Origin: Olegusella massiliensis
Lineage (GTDB): Bacteria; Actinomycetota; Coriobacteriia; Coriobacteriales; Atopobiaceae
Reading direction: 5' to 3'
Assembly: GCF_900078545.1 (NCBI RefSeq)
Contig: NZ_FLLS01000002.1
Location: 1 to 64,000 of the forward strand
DNA length: 64,000 bases
This document shows positions 28,886-38,394 of the stretch, piece by piece. Position numbers and translations under genes: made by a program. The stretch's first letter is position 1, and every line of letters begins with the position of its first letter. The notes under the pieces are model-generated. The model was not told the DNA's origin. It was given only the letters and a program-made list of their open reading frames with translations, and did no database searches.

Positions 28886-30427
28886 TTAGTCGTGAACCAC
28901 AACAACATCGCCCACTGAGACTAATTTATAGAGAGCTTTTGCCTTATCAGGAGGAAGGTTAATGCAGCCGTGACTGCCATTGGACTTGTAGGTGTCACCG
29001 CCAAATTCACTAGACTTGCGCCAAGAGGCATCGTGGAAAGCATATTGGTTGTCAATAAAAGGAACCCACCAGTCTACATAGCTCGTATAGGTGGGCTTGC
29101 CCTTAGAATCTTTAAAGGGCGAGACAAGTTTTACTGGAGAACCTGAAGATGCCTTAGAAGTCATATTGGAGTTGATTGAGTAAACTCCCGTCGGGGTGCT
29201 GTAACCCTTGTTGCTATTTCCAGAAACAAAACTAGACTCCCAAAGCGTTTTGCCCTTGTCATACAACACGGCATGTTGCGTGCTGAGATTGACATCAACC
29301 CAGCGGTCCCCCCAGTCTGCTCCCCCATCAGCATGCTTGACGGCTTTTTGTTTCATCGAAACTTCAATGCTTGCTGATTTGCCTGCTTTAACATTACTCA
29401 CAATACTGTCAGCTACATCAGCACCATCAATAACCCAGCCATAACGACCACCACTAACACTAACTTTGCCGCCATCAGGCAACGAATAGGTACGGGTAGA
29501 GCCCACGGTATCGAGTTGCTTTGATAGATCCCCTTGAGTCCATTTCTTGATTGCATCAGCATTAATAGTGGCTTCATTTTTATCAGAAATAGAAACCCAA
29601 CTGCCAAGCTTATCTACATCGACTTTTGCTACTTCTTTGCCCTCAATCGTCAAAGACTGGGTTGCTTTGAGCATAGAATTTGCCTTTTCAACCGCTTTTT
29701 TGAGCGTCTCATCATCGTCTTTGACGGTAGGTTGGATATACGCATCTTTGGTAAGTTCAAGAGTTTCTTTGAGATCGGTAAAGGCTTTTGCAACCTCAGT
29801 CTCAACATAATCTGTGTTGAGCGTGGTGCCTTCTTCAGCTGGAATAATCTGGAAGTTTTTCGACTTATCATCAAAGCGAGCACTGGCATTTTTGGGCTGC
29901 TTTGCCCCAGAGTTATGCTCTTCTACAAGCTTAGCTACAACCTCTTTCAGTTTGCTCTGATCAAAATTTGCTGAAAGGGGAAGTTTAACCACATGAGAAC
30001 CCCAAGCACGCACTGGCCAAAACCAGGGTTGCTGAGTGGTCATGGCACTACGAGCGTAGGCATCGCCATCGATTTTTAGTGACACATCAGAACCATTAAG
30101 CTCAAGCGTCTGACCATCAGGAATGCTGACCGTAAGATGCGAACGCTCTCCTGTTTCAACTTGAGCTTGGGCGATTTCTTTAGCAAATTTCAGCGACACA
30201 TCTTTGCCGTCTAAAGTGGTCGAAGGATAAAACGCATTACTAAAGAGAAAGACTCCGCCAAAATACACCACAAGCAAAACTCCAAGTACCACCAAAAGGG
30301 GAACCAAAGAGCTTTTCTTTTTTGGTTTGTCATCCAAAGTGGGTGTAGGAGATGGACTAACACTTGTCTGTTCAACACCCAAATGTGCATATGCCGCACT
30401 GTGGCGCGGGTAATTATTTTGAGCCAT
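28886..30427 (-). CDS. Second membrane-anchored L,D-transpeptidase (YkuD)
   Basis: Same architecture as the protein at 13215-14618. Seen: a cytoplasmic N-terminus of about 50 residues, one hydrophobic anchor, a PG_binding_4-like middle part, and a YkuD domain with YSTPTGVYSI and YAFHDASWR. The active site is SHGCINLP, with the nucleophile at C488 of 513. The frame is open to 30475, but ATG at 30427 has a GGGGGAA site upstream and gives a sensible N-terminus. Two such enzymes within 17 kb suggest that 3-3 cross-linking matters in this cell wall. It is divergent from the SpoU-type methyltransferase gene. Confidence 0.9.
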   Translation of the reverse strand: MAQNNYPRHSAAYAHLGVEQTSVSPSPTPTLDDKPKKKSSLVPLLVVLGVLLVVYFGGVFLFSNAFYPSTTLDGKDVSLKFAKEIAQAQVETGERSHLTVSIPDGQTLELNGSDVSLKIDGDAYARSAMTTQQPWFWPVRAWGSHVVKLPLSANFDQSKLKEVVAKLVEEHNSGAKQPKNASARFDDKSKNFQIIPAEEGTTLNTDYVETEVAKAFTDLKETLELTKDAYIQPTVKDDDETLKKAVEKANSMLKATQSLTIEGKEVAKVDVDKLGSWVSISDKNEATINADAIKKWTQGDLSKQLDTVGSTRTYSLPDGGKVSVSGGRYGWVIDGADVADSIVSNVKAGKSASIEVSMKQKAVKHADGGADWGDRWVDVNLSTQHAVLYDKGKTLWESSFVSGNSNKGYSTPTGVYSINSNMTSKASSGSPVKLVSPFKDSKGKPTYTSYVDWWVPFIDNQYAFHDASWRKSSEFGGDTYKSNGSHGCINLPPDKAKALYKLVSVGDVVVVHD

Positions 30428-30563
30428 ATCAACATTCCCCCGGCGACGCAGCTTATATGCTGCGCTGAAAAACACCTCTGAACTCTTAGATACAAGAAAT
30501 TGTTCCCATTGTTAGATAATGGTAACGCTCTCTGAGAAGATTTTACGGAAGCAAGAGGTTTTC

Positions 30564-31382
30564 ATGCAGCGCATAGATATTTCCAATCTTGACGACCCTC
30601 GTCTTGCAGCATACCTATCTTTAAGCGGCAGACAGCTCAAACATGTACTCAATCCCGACGCTGCAGTCATGATTGCAGAATCACGTTTAGTAATTGAGGT
30701 TGCCCTTAAGGAGGGATTTTCTCCTCGTTCGCTTTTTATTGATCAGCGCCGTTTTGAGAGCTGTGCTGATATCTTTGCCCAGCTTGACCGTGATGTACCT
30801 GTTTTTGTCGCTCCAACTGAGCTCATGAGCAAGGTGGTGGGCTATACCGTTACCCGTGGTATTCTGGGCTGTTTTTCTCGGCCAAAGCTACGCGATGCAC
30901 AAGAGGTATTAGCGGGTGCAAAAAGGATTGCCGTACTTGAAGATATTGTTGACGTAAGCAATGTAGGTGCGATTTTTCGCTCAGCAGCAGCACTTGGTGC
31001 CGATGCAGTGCTCCTTGCTCCCACCTGCGCTGACCCGCTCAATCGTCGCTCCTTGCGCGTTTCTATGGGGACCGTACTGCAGGTGCCCTGGGCATATCTT
31101 TCCGCGCCTTGGCCGCAGGAGGGCCTGGGGCTCCTACATAAGGAAGGGTTTTTCTGTGCTGCACTTGCTTTAGATGAGCACGCACTACGCCTTGACGATC
31201 CCGCACTAGTTCAACATGAAAAGCTTGCGCTTTTCTTGGGCACTGAAGGCAGCGGACTTGCGCCTGAGGTATTAGCTGGTTGCGATGCCAGCGTTATCAT
31301 CCCCATGAGTCATGGGGTCGACTCTCTCAACGTTGCTGCTGCGAGTGCTGTTACCTTTTGGCAGCTCTGCCAAAAGGAGTAA
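30564..31382 (+). CDS. SpoU-family RNA 2'-O-methyltransferase
   Basis: Predicted to methylate a ribose in rRNA or tRNA. Seen: an N-terminal substrate-binding part (1-100), then SPOUT motifs: motif 1 VLEDIVDVSNVGAIFRSAAALG near residue 120, motif 2 FLGTEGSGLAPEVL near 222 and motif 3 IIPMSHGVDSLNVAAASAV near 245. 272 residues. ATG at 30564 has AGAGG five bases upstream, which decides against the start 45 bp earlier. The 3' end converges on ffh with 8 bp between. The exact target nucleotide cannot be told from sequence. Confidence 0.88.
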   Translation: MQRIDISNLDDPRLAAYLSLSGRQLKHVLNPDAAVMIAESRLVIEVALKEGFSPRSLFIDQRRFESCADIFAQLDRDVPVFVAPTELMSKVVGYTVTRGILGCFSRPKLRDAQEVLAGAKRIAVLEDIVDVSNVGAIFRSAAALGADAVLLAPTCADPLNRRSLRVSMGTVLQVPWAYLSAPWPQEGLGLLHKEGFFCAALALDEHALRLDDPALVQHEKLALFLGTEGSGLAPEVLAGCDASVIIPMSHGVDSLNVAAASAVTFWQLCQKE

Positions 31383-31390
31383 AGAGAACA

Positions 31391-32809
31391 CTAGAAGCGG
31401 CGCCCACGCTTGCCACCAAAGCCGGGCATACCACCCATACCAGGCATGCCGCCCATACCGCGCATCATCTGCTGCATCTGGCGCTTTGCTTGTTTGGAAT
31501 TACCACCCATAGTGCCCGTCATTTGACGCATCTTGCCCATCATCTTGTTCATTTCGCCCCACTGCTTGAGCAGTTGGTTGACTTCCTGAACGCTGCGACC
31601 AGAACCCGCTGCAATTCGCCGACGACGCTGACCGTTAATCTGCTTGGGGTTGGTGCGCTCCCCCGCTGTCATTGAGTGGATCATGGCCTCAATGCGTGTA
31701 ATCTGCGTATCATCAAGATTTCCACCCGCTTGAGCCATCATGTGTTCGCCACCAGGAATCATGCCGATCAGCTTGCCCAGACCTCCCATTTTGCGGATCT
31801 GTTGCATCTGCGAGAGCATGTCATCCATCGTAAAGCCAGACTTGAGCATGCGCTCAGCATCAGCAATATCCTGCTCAGAAGCAAGCTTTTCAGCCTGTTC
31901 GATAATGCCAATAACATCACCCATACCAAGAATACGCTTGGCCATGCGGTCAGGATGAAACACCTCGAGCGAGTCGGGTTTCTCACCCATAGAAACAAAC
32001 TTAATAGGCTTACCCGTAACGGCACGTACCGAAAGAGCTCCACCACCGCGCGCATCACCATCAAGCTTGGACATGATGACACCATCAAAGTCGGTACGCT
32101 CGGCAAAGGTAGACACAACATTGACGATATCCTGACCACCCATAGCGTCAACTACCATGAGGATCTGATCGGGCTTGACAGCCTGCTTGATTGCAATTGC
32201 TTCTTGCATCATAAGCTCATCGATTTGCAGACGGCCTGCAGTATCGACAATAACGATGTCACACATGCGATCAACAGCGTTTTGAACGGAGCCACGTGCG
32301 ACCTCAACTGCATCTTTGCCCTCCCCGCGCCAAACAGGCACACCAATCTCTCCGCCAAGGGTCTCAAGCTGATCAGCTGCGGCGGGACGGTGAGTATCGC
32401 AGGCAGCAAGCAAAGGACTGTGGCCTTGCTTCTTGAGCAAATAGGCAAGCTTAGAAGCCGCAGTGGTCTTACCAGAACCCTGTAGACCCACCAGCATAAT
32501 GACATTAGGTGTGCGATTCTGGGCAAGTGCAAGCTTGGAATCAGTGGTACCCAAAAGCTCAGTCAGACGGTCAAGAACAATGCGCACAACATTTTGAGCA
32601 GGACTTAACGAACCTAAAACCTCAGCAGTCATGCAGCGTTCCTTGCAAGCTGCCACAAAATCCTTGACGACACGATAATTAACATCAGCTTCAAGCAGAG
32701 CCATGCGAATCTCACGCATAGCTGCATTAATGTCGTCCTCAGTCAAGCGGCCTTTGCCGCGCAGCTTGGAAAAAGTATCTTGCAAGCGATCAGAGAGACT
32801 GTTGAACAT
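31391..32809 (-). CDS. ffh: Signal recognition particle GTPase Ffh
   Basis: Binds signal peptides and SRP RNA and targets ribosomes to FtsY. Seen: an N domain, a G domain with LQGSGKTTAASKLAYLL near residue 100, DTAGRLQIDELM and SKLDGDARGG, and a C-terminal methionine-rich M domain ending in MRGMGGMPGMGGMPGFGG. 472 residues. ATG at 32809 follows AAGGGATATAT; the longer frame to 32830 lacks a site. It is the last gene of the smc-ftsY-ffh segment. Confidence 0.97.
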   Translation of the reverse strand: MFNSLSDRLQDTFSKLRGKGRLTEDDINAAMREIRMALLEADVNYRVVKDFVAACKERCMTAEVLGSLSPAQNVVRIVLDRLTELLGTTDSKLALAQNRTPNVIMLVGLQGSGKTTAASKLAYLLKKQGHSPLLAACDTHRPAAADQLETLGGEIGVPVWRGEGKDAVEVARGSVQNAVDRMCDIVIVDTAGRLQIDELMMQEAIAIKQAVKPDQILMVVDAMGGQDIVNVVSTFAERTDFDGVIMSKLDGDARGGGALSVRAVTGKPIKFVSMGEKPDSLEVFHPDRMAKRILGMGDVIGIIEQAEKLASEQDIADAERMLKSGFTMDDMLSQMQQIRKMGGLGKLIGMIPGGEHMMAQAGGNLDDTQITRIEAMIHSMTAGERTNPKQINGQRRRRIAAGSGRSVQEVNQLLKQWGEMNKMMGKMRQMTGTMGGNSKQAKRQMQQMMRGMGGMPGMGGMPGFGGKRGRRF

Positions 32810-32863
32810 ATATATCCCTTCTAGGGTCATACGCTAAAAGACCTACGCAAAGTCATAGCTAAG

Positions 32864-33772
32864 CTATGCCGTGACATCTCCCACCAATGCTGTCGTATAA
32901 GAAAGCGCATCAAAGGACTGTAAATCCTCAATACCCTCACCGACGCCTATACGATAAATCGGCAGTTTTAGCTCATGTGAGATAGCAATAGCAATACCGC
33001 CCTTGGCTGTACCGTCAAGTTTGGTAACAATCAGACCATCAATATCAAGCGCATCATTAAACTCACGCGCCTGAGCAAGACCATTTTGCCCAGTTGTAGC
33101 ATCAATCACCAAAACTACCGATACGGGAAATACACCATCGGCACGTTTGCGCGTGACGCGCACGACCTTTTCAAGCTCACGCATAAGTTCAGGCGAGGTA
33201 TGTAGACGACCTGCTGTATCGATAAGCACGAGCTGACTGTCATTTTTCTCAGCAGCATCTAGAACGTCATAGCAAACGCTCGCAGGGTCTCCTCCACGCT
33301 CGCGCGTAATGACAGGCACATCGGCTCGATTACCCCAAATTTGCAGCTGCTCGATAGCAGCGGCGCGAAAAGTATCCGCACCACCAATCACAACAGCTTG
33401 ACCAGCAGATTTTGCTGCGCCAGCTAGTTTTCCTACCGTGGTAGTCTTGCCCGCACCATTGATACCAACAAAGAGCACACAGCTCGGCAAATCAGAAAAT
33501 GGGTCACATTCAGCGGGTGTAAATGCCTGTGCGAGACGCTTTGCCAAAGCAGAACGCAACTGATCAGGACGAACAAGATTTTCACGAGCAGCCTGCGCAC
33601 GTAAATCATCGGTAACCTGCATTGCTACTTCGCCACCGATATCGCCCATTACCAGACGATCTGTGAGGTCCTCCCAGAAGTCCTCATCAACCTCGCCACC
33701 CATATAAAAAATCTCAGAAAGCGCCTCACGAGAACGAGAAAGACCTTTCTGCAGGCGGTCCATAAAACCCAT
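32864..33772 (-). CDS. ftsY: SRP receptor FtsY
   Basis: Membrane-associated receptor GTPase for Ffh. Seen: 302 residues with the NG domain only: GINGAGKTTTVGKLAGAAK near residue 105, DTAGRLHTSPELM, and TKLDGTAKGGIAI. There is no acidic A domain, as in many Gram-positives. Its ATG shares one base with the smc stop, so translation is coupled. Confidence 0.96.
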   Translation of the reverse strand: MGFMDRLQKGLSRSREALSEIFYMGGEVDEDFWEDLTDRLVMGDIGGEVAMQVTDDLRAQAARENLVRPDQLRSALAKRLAQAFTPAECDPFSDLPSCVLFVGINGAGKTTTVGKLAGAAKSAGQAVVIGGADTFRAAAIEQLQIWGNRADVPVITRERGGDPASVCYDVLDAAEKNDSQLVLIDTAGRLHTSPELMRELEKVVRVTRKRADGVFPVSVVLVIDATTGQNGLAQAREFNDALDIDGLIVTKLDGTAKGGIAIAISHELKLPIYRIGVGEGIEDLQSFDALSYTTALVGDVTA

Positions 33773-36700
33773 TAGGCATCAACTACCTTTCCTGTTGCGC
33801 GATCAAGTCGCTGACTGATCACACGACTGACACCATCAGCACGCATGGATACACCATACAAGACATCCGCTTGTTCCATCGTGCGCCTTTGGTGGCTGAT
33901 AACAATGAGCTGGGTCGTTTCCTTGAGACGTTCAATGGCATCCAAAAGCTTTGTGAGGTTGGCATCGTCTAGCGCGGCTTCAACCTCATCAAAGATATAG
34001 AAAGGTACGGTACGCGTCTTGTATACGGCAAAAAGCAACGCCAAAGCCGTAAGCGATTTTTCTCCACCGCTCATCAGAGTCATTTTTGCAATACGCTTAC
34101 CGCGTGGCTGTGCTGAAATCTCAATACCCGTCTCATCGGGATGATCGGGATCATCCATCTCAAGATGTGCTTTGCCACCAGGGAAAAGCAAAGAAAAAAC
34201 CTCAGAAAAATTGGCGTTAACCTGATCAAAAACGCTAAGGAACCTCTTGCGCATTTTGCGTTCAATAGCCGAGGTAATTTTGCGCAAGGAAGTACGCGCA
34301 CGCTCCAAATCCTCAACCTGAGAGGCTATGTAGTCAGCGCGTTCTTTGAGCTTGCCATACTGATCCATTGCAGCCTCATTAACAGGACCTAAGGATTCCA
34401 GCTGATGAGCAATACGCTCGGCGCGACGTTCGCTCTCCTCACGATTGTCAGGAGCGGGCAGCTCAAGCGCCTCCTCAAGAGGCATTCCAGTCGCTGCAAT
34501 AGCCTCAACAGCGTGCTTGACTTCGACTTGAACTTTACCAATCTCAATTTTAACTGACGCTTCTTCAGCCTTAGCGGCATCCAGCTCTTTTGCTGCAGTA
34601 TCAGCCGCTGAACGTGCCTCCGAAATGGTCTTTTTCAAAGAATCAGAGCTTGCTTCTTCAAGAGAAGCGCGGTCGCGAAGACGCTCTGCCCACTTAAACG
34701 CATATTTTCGTACGGCATCATAACGCTCATGGAGCGGCTCTACACGCAGACGTACCACATCCAGTGATGCAGCAGCTTGACGTGTTGTCTCAAGACGCTC
34801 GGTAAGTTGTTTAACCGAGCGCAAAAGTTCACGCTCACGAGACTCAAGATGAGTGCGGCGCTCAGAGGTTGTCGCAAGACGGAGCTTGGTTTCCGAATAC
34901 CTGTCTTGGGCTTCGCGCTCTGCGCGACTTGCACGACTACGCTCAGCATTGATCTCCTCAAGCTGAACAGCAATTTCTTTTGCACGCGTCTGTGCATCAT
35001 GGGCTGCTTGTTTATGGCGCTGTACCTGTTCGCGAGCCTCAGAAACCTTATCAGCAGCGGCCTGACGAGTACGCTCAACTTGCTGTTTTTCGGACAAGGC
35101 CGAGTCATGCTGAGCTGCAAGGCGACCCAATTCAGAGGTAGTTGAACTCAGCTCACCCTTCATGCGTGCAAGTTCACCACGAGCAGCAGAACTTTCATCC
35201 CGTGCTGTAGCTAAAGCAGCCTCAGCGTCAGCAAGACCTGTGATTGCTGTTTCCAAATTAGTCTGAAGCTGTGGTATAGCTGCGCGGAGAGTACGCAGAC
35301 GACGTTTGCGCTCAAGAGCACCTGCCGAGGCAGAGGCAAGCTTACCTACTGATGTGCGACCATCACCATGAACCACTGCACCATCAGCAGACACAAAGCT
35401 TAGTCCGGGATACTTCTCATGTGCTTGCAAAGCCTGCTCAGCGCTTTCTACATAGCGCACACCATCTAACAGGCGCGCAACTAATGTCTCACAGCCTGCT
35501 TGCGCCACAACTTTACTTGCCAAGGCAATGCCTGGTAGATTGTCTGCATCCTCATGCGAAATCGAGGGATTCTCAAGGAAAAGCAGCGTTGCTGTTCCCT
35601 TGCTATTCATCCCAAGAGCAGTTTGTGCAAGCAGACCTGCTTCCTTGACACTATCGACTACCAGAGCTGCTAGATCGCCGCCAAAAAAAGCTTCAAACGC
35701 CGCCTCAAATTCAGGTGCTGCCTCCATCACATCAGCTAAGCGATAGCGAATCAAATCCTTTTGAGGACCCTGAGCTAGGGCTGCCATCAAGTCACTTTGA
35801 TTTTCTCCTGCACGATCGAGAGCCTCTGTCGCAGCAAGATCTGCTTCTGCGGCAGACAGGGCCTTACGTGCGGATACTTCATGCTCACGTGCCAAAGACA
35901 CCGCCTGGCGGCAGTCAGCAATATGTTGCTCGGCAATATCTTGGTCAGCATGTGCCTGAGCAAGCGATGCCTCAAGCTGAGTTTTACGTGCTTCAGCCTT
36001 TTCTGTGGCGGCATCATTTTGGGTGAGCTGCTCGGAAATGCGAGACAAACGCTGCTCATAGAGTTCGTCTGTTGTCTCAGCAGACTCAATCTGATCACGC
36101 AAGCGCGCATACGCAAGCGTTTCGGTATCAGAATCATGCTGTGCCTGACGCTGCTCATTGTTGAGCTTGTTGACTTGCGCTCCCAATTCACGACGCTGCG
36201 CCGTAGCTTCCTCAAAGCTCTGCTTGAGTTCCTTCACAGAACTACGCAGCTCAGTTTCGGCACCTCGCGCTTCGGCAAGCTCAGATGAAACTGCAGAAAG
36301 CGAATGTTCAGCATCCGCACGCTGCGTCTCTGCAGTCGATAAACTCATACGCATTTCAGAAAGGCGGGCAACCATGTTTTTGCCCTTCTCCTCCAAAAGA
36401 CGTATATCCGAATCCATGCGCCCTAACAAATCTTGAGTACGGCGACGCTGACCATCGAGATCACCAACAAAAATGCCTTTTTGTTCAAGCAGCGACTGAT
36501 ATTTCTCAAGTTCATGATTGCGCTCGTCAAGACGATACTGAGCAAGCTCTACTCGAGCCGCTGCTTCATTGCCAGTACTACTCAGCTCACGATGACGCAG
36601 TTGCAACTGACGCAAGTCATCAACGGCAAGCGAGGTGCGAATGCCTTGAAGCTGCGTTTTTAGATCCTGATGACGGCGTGCTTGATCTACCTGACGTTCG

Positions 36701-37314
36701 AGGGGACGCAATTGACGATTGAGCTCGCGCTGCACATCTTTGGCACGAACTAAATTGACATCCATTGCTTTCAGCTTGCGCTCGGCGCGCTCCTTGCGGC
36801 GACGATGCTTGGAAATGCCTGCTGCCTCCTCGATAAGCTCGCGGCGTTCCTCAGGACGTCCTGACAAAATTGAATCCAGCTTGCCCTGACTAATAATAGA
36901 ATGGGTATCTTTGCCCAATCCTGAATCATGCAGGATGTCTTGAATATCGCGCAAACGCGAAGGGGCACCATTGACCAAATATTCAGACTCTCCAGAGCGA
37001 TACATACGCCGTGTGAGTGCCACTTCAGAAAAATCAATAGGAAGTGTATGGTCCTCATTATCCAAAACAAGGGTAATTTCTGCCACACCCACTGGCTCAC
37101 GAGCAGAGCTACCTGAGAAAATAACATCTTCCATAGCTTGACCACGCAACATACGCGCGCTTTGCTCGCCTAATACCCAAAGCACCGCATCAGATACGTT
37201 TGATTTGCCCGAACCGTTAGGTCCTACGACAACGTTAAGACCAGGGTCAAAAGACATCTGCGTTTTGTCAGCAAAGGATTTGAAACCCTTGAGGGAGAGT
37301 GACTTGAGATACAT
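33772..37314 (-). CDS. smc: Chromosome segregation ATPase SMC
   Basis: Condenses and segregates the chromosome with ScpA/ScpB. Seen: Walker A GPNGSGKSNVSDAVLWVLG near residue 32, coiled coils about 165-500 and 660-1000, a hinge around 510-640, the ABC signature LMSGGEKSLTALALLFA and Walker B YIFDEVEAALDD at the C-terminal end. 1180 residues, the full family length. It is joined to rnc upstream and ftsY downstream by one-base overlaps. scpA/scpB are not in this window. Confidence 0.97.
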   Translation of the reverse strand: MYLKSLSLKGFKSFADKTQMSFDPGLNVVVGPNGSGKSNVSDAVLWVLGEQSARMLRGQAMEDVIFSGSSAREPVGVAEITLVLDNEDHTLPIDFSEVALTRRMYRSGESEYLVNGAPSRLRDIQDILHDSGLGKDTHSIISQGKLDSILSGRPEERRELIEEAAGISKHRRRKERAERKLKAMDVNLVRAKDVQRELNRQLRPLERQVDQARRHQDLKTQLQGIRTSLAVDDLRQLQLRHRELSSTGNEAAARVELAQYRLDERNHELEKYQSLLEQKGIFVGDLDGQRRRTQDLLGRMDSDIRLLEEKGKNMVARLSEMRMSLSTAETQRADAEHSLSAVSSELAEARGAETELRSSVKELKQSFEEATAQRRELGAQVNKLNNEQRQAQHDSDTETLAYARLRDQIESAETTDELYEQRLSRISEQLTQNDAATEKAEARKTQLEASLAQAHADQDIAEQHIADCRQAVSLAREHEVSARKALSAAEADLAATEALDRAGENQSDLMAALAQGPQKDLIRYRLADVMEAAPEFEAAFEAFFGGDLAALVVDSVKEAGLLAQTALGMNSKGTATLLFLENPSISHEDADNLPGIALASKVVAQAGCETLVARLLDGVRYVESAEQALQAHEKYPGLSFVSADGAVVHGDGRTSVGKLASASAGALERKRRLRTLRAAIPQLQTNLETAITGLADAEAALATARDESSAARGELARMKGELSSTTSELGRLAAQHDSALSEKQQVERTRQAAADKVSEAREQVQRHKQAAHDAQTRAKEIAVQLEEINAERSRASRAEREAQDRYSETKLRLATTSERRTHLESRERELLRSVKQLTERLETTRQAAASLDVVRLRVEPLHERYDAVRKYAFKWAERLRDRASLEEASSDSLKKTISEARSAADTAAKELDAAKAEEASVKIEIGKVQVEVKHAVEAIAATGMPLEEALELPAPDNREESERRAERIAHQLESLGPVNEAAMDQYGKLKERADYIASQVEDLERARTSLRKITSAIERKMRKRFLSVFDQVNANFSEVFSLLFPGGKAHLEMDDPDHPDETGIEISAQPRGKRIAKMTLMSGGEKSLTALALLFAVYKTRTVPFYIFDEVEAALDDANLTKLLDAIERLKETTQLIVISHQRRTMEQADVLYGVSMRADGVSRVISQRLDRATGKVVDA

Positions 37315-38081
37315 CAGTCTTCCTCCTGATGTTGGGAAAAATAATGCGAAAGTGTCATGGGGGCTGTGGGGTTGGGGGCTGTAGCATCCTCAATATAGCC
37401 TAGACGCGCAAGAGCATCTTGGGCCGCAGCACTCTCGGCATCTTTTTTTGAGCCACCGCAACCACGGCCAATACGCCTACCCTGTACTAGCACTACAGCA
37501 TTGAAAGTGGGTTGATGAGCAGGGCCACTTTGTCCTACGATTTTATATTCGGGACCCTCATGCAAATCACGCTGGGTTACTTCCTGCAGGCGCGACTTAG
37601 GTGAAATAGGTCGCTCGGCAATTTCAGGGGTAATATGTGGGCCCAAGGTACGGTGCACAAAATCATGTGCTTTTTCGTACCCGGCATCCAAATACAGTGC
37701 ACCAACAACTGCCTCATAAACATTCTCAAGAGCAGATCTCATACCGCGAGCGCCCGTACCACGCTCTGACTCACCAAACACGATAAGTTCGCCGATGCCC
37801 AAATCCTCCGCCACCTCGGCCAACATAGGGCCTGAAACCAGAGAAATTTTGAGACGGGTAAGTTCACCTTCATCCATCTGAGGAAAACGCTCAAATAAAT
37901 CCGTAGCGACAATGGCTCCCATAATGGAATCGCCTAAAAACTCAAGGCGTTCGTAGGAGTCGGAGACAGGATGGCCCTCGACGGCTGAGGGGTGCGTAAT
38001 GGCAGAACTAATCAACCGCTGATTGAGAAAATGATGTCCAAGAATTTCCTCAATAACGGCGATGCGTTGGTGCAATTTCAA
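37314..38081 (-). CDS. rnc: Ribonuclease III
   Basis: Cleaves double-stranded RNA, including rRNA precursors. Seen: 255 residues; the signature ERLEFLGDSIMG near residue 43, NVYEAVVGALYLDAGYEKA with the catalytic Asp/Glu near 115, and a C-terminal dsRNA-binding domain (SRLQEVTQRDL... GGSKKDAESAAAQDALARL). A short tail follows. The stop overlaps the smc start by one base. Confidence 0.97.
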   Translation of the reverse strand: MKLHQRIAVIEEILGHHFLNQRLISSAITHPSAVEGHPVSDSYERLEFLGDSIMGAIVATDLFERFPQMDEGELTRLKISLVSGPMLAEVAEDLGIGELIVFGESERGTGARGMRSALENVYEAVVGALYLDAGYEKAHDFVHRTLGPHITPEIAERPISPKSRLQEVTQRDLHEGPEYKIVGQSGPAHQPTFNAVVLVQGRRIGRGCGGSKKDAESAAAQDALARLGYIEDATAPNPTAPMTLSHYFSQHQEED

Positions 38082-38090
38082 AAGAGCCCC

Positions 38091-38330
38091 TTACTGTGCT
38101 TTCAAAATGACGTCTATCGCGTCGCCAATAGTCTCAATCTCACCCAGGCCATCCTCGTCCACGGTGACTTCAAACTCATCTTCCATGGCAGTTACCAGCT
38201 CAAGCATGTCAAAGGAATCAGCACCCAAATCGTTGAAGCTTGTAGTTTCGGTCAACTCGTCAGCATCAACCTCAAGGGTCTCAGCGATAAGCATGGCGAC
38301 CTTGTCAAAAATTTCGCTGCGATCCATCAT
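38091..38330 (-). CDS. acpP: Acyl carrier protein
   Basis: Carries growing fatty acyl chains on phosphopantetheine. Seen: a small acidic helical protein of 79 residues; the attachment serine lies in GADSFDMLELV, where DSF replaces the common DSL. The open frame extends to 38417, but AGAGGA upstream of the two consecutive ATG codons (38330 and 38327) sets the start; either could be used. It lies between plsX and rnc, the normal Gram-positive plsX-acpP-rnc order. Confidence 0.95.
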   Translation of the reverse strand: MMDRSEIFDKVAMLIAETLEVDADELTETTSFNDLGADSFDMLELVTAMEDEFEVTVDEDGLGEIETIGDAIDVILKAQ

Positions 38331-38394
38331 TGCGTCCTCTCTGAAACAACAAATCAAACAAATACTTCGAGAAGATTGTAACTCCATAAGCACC

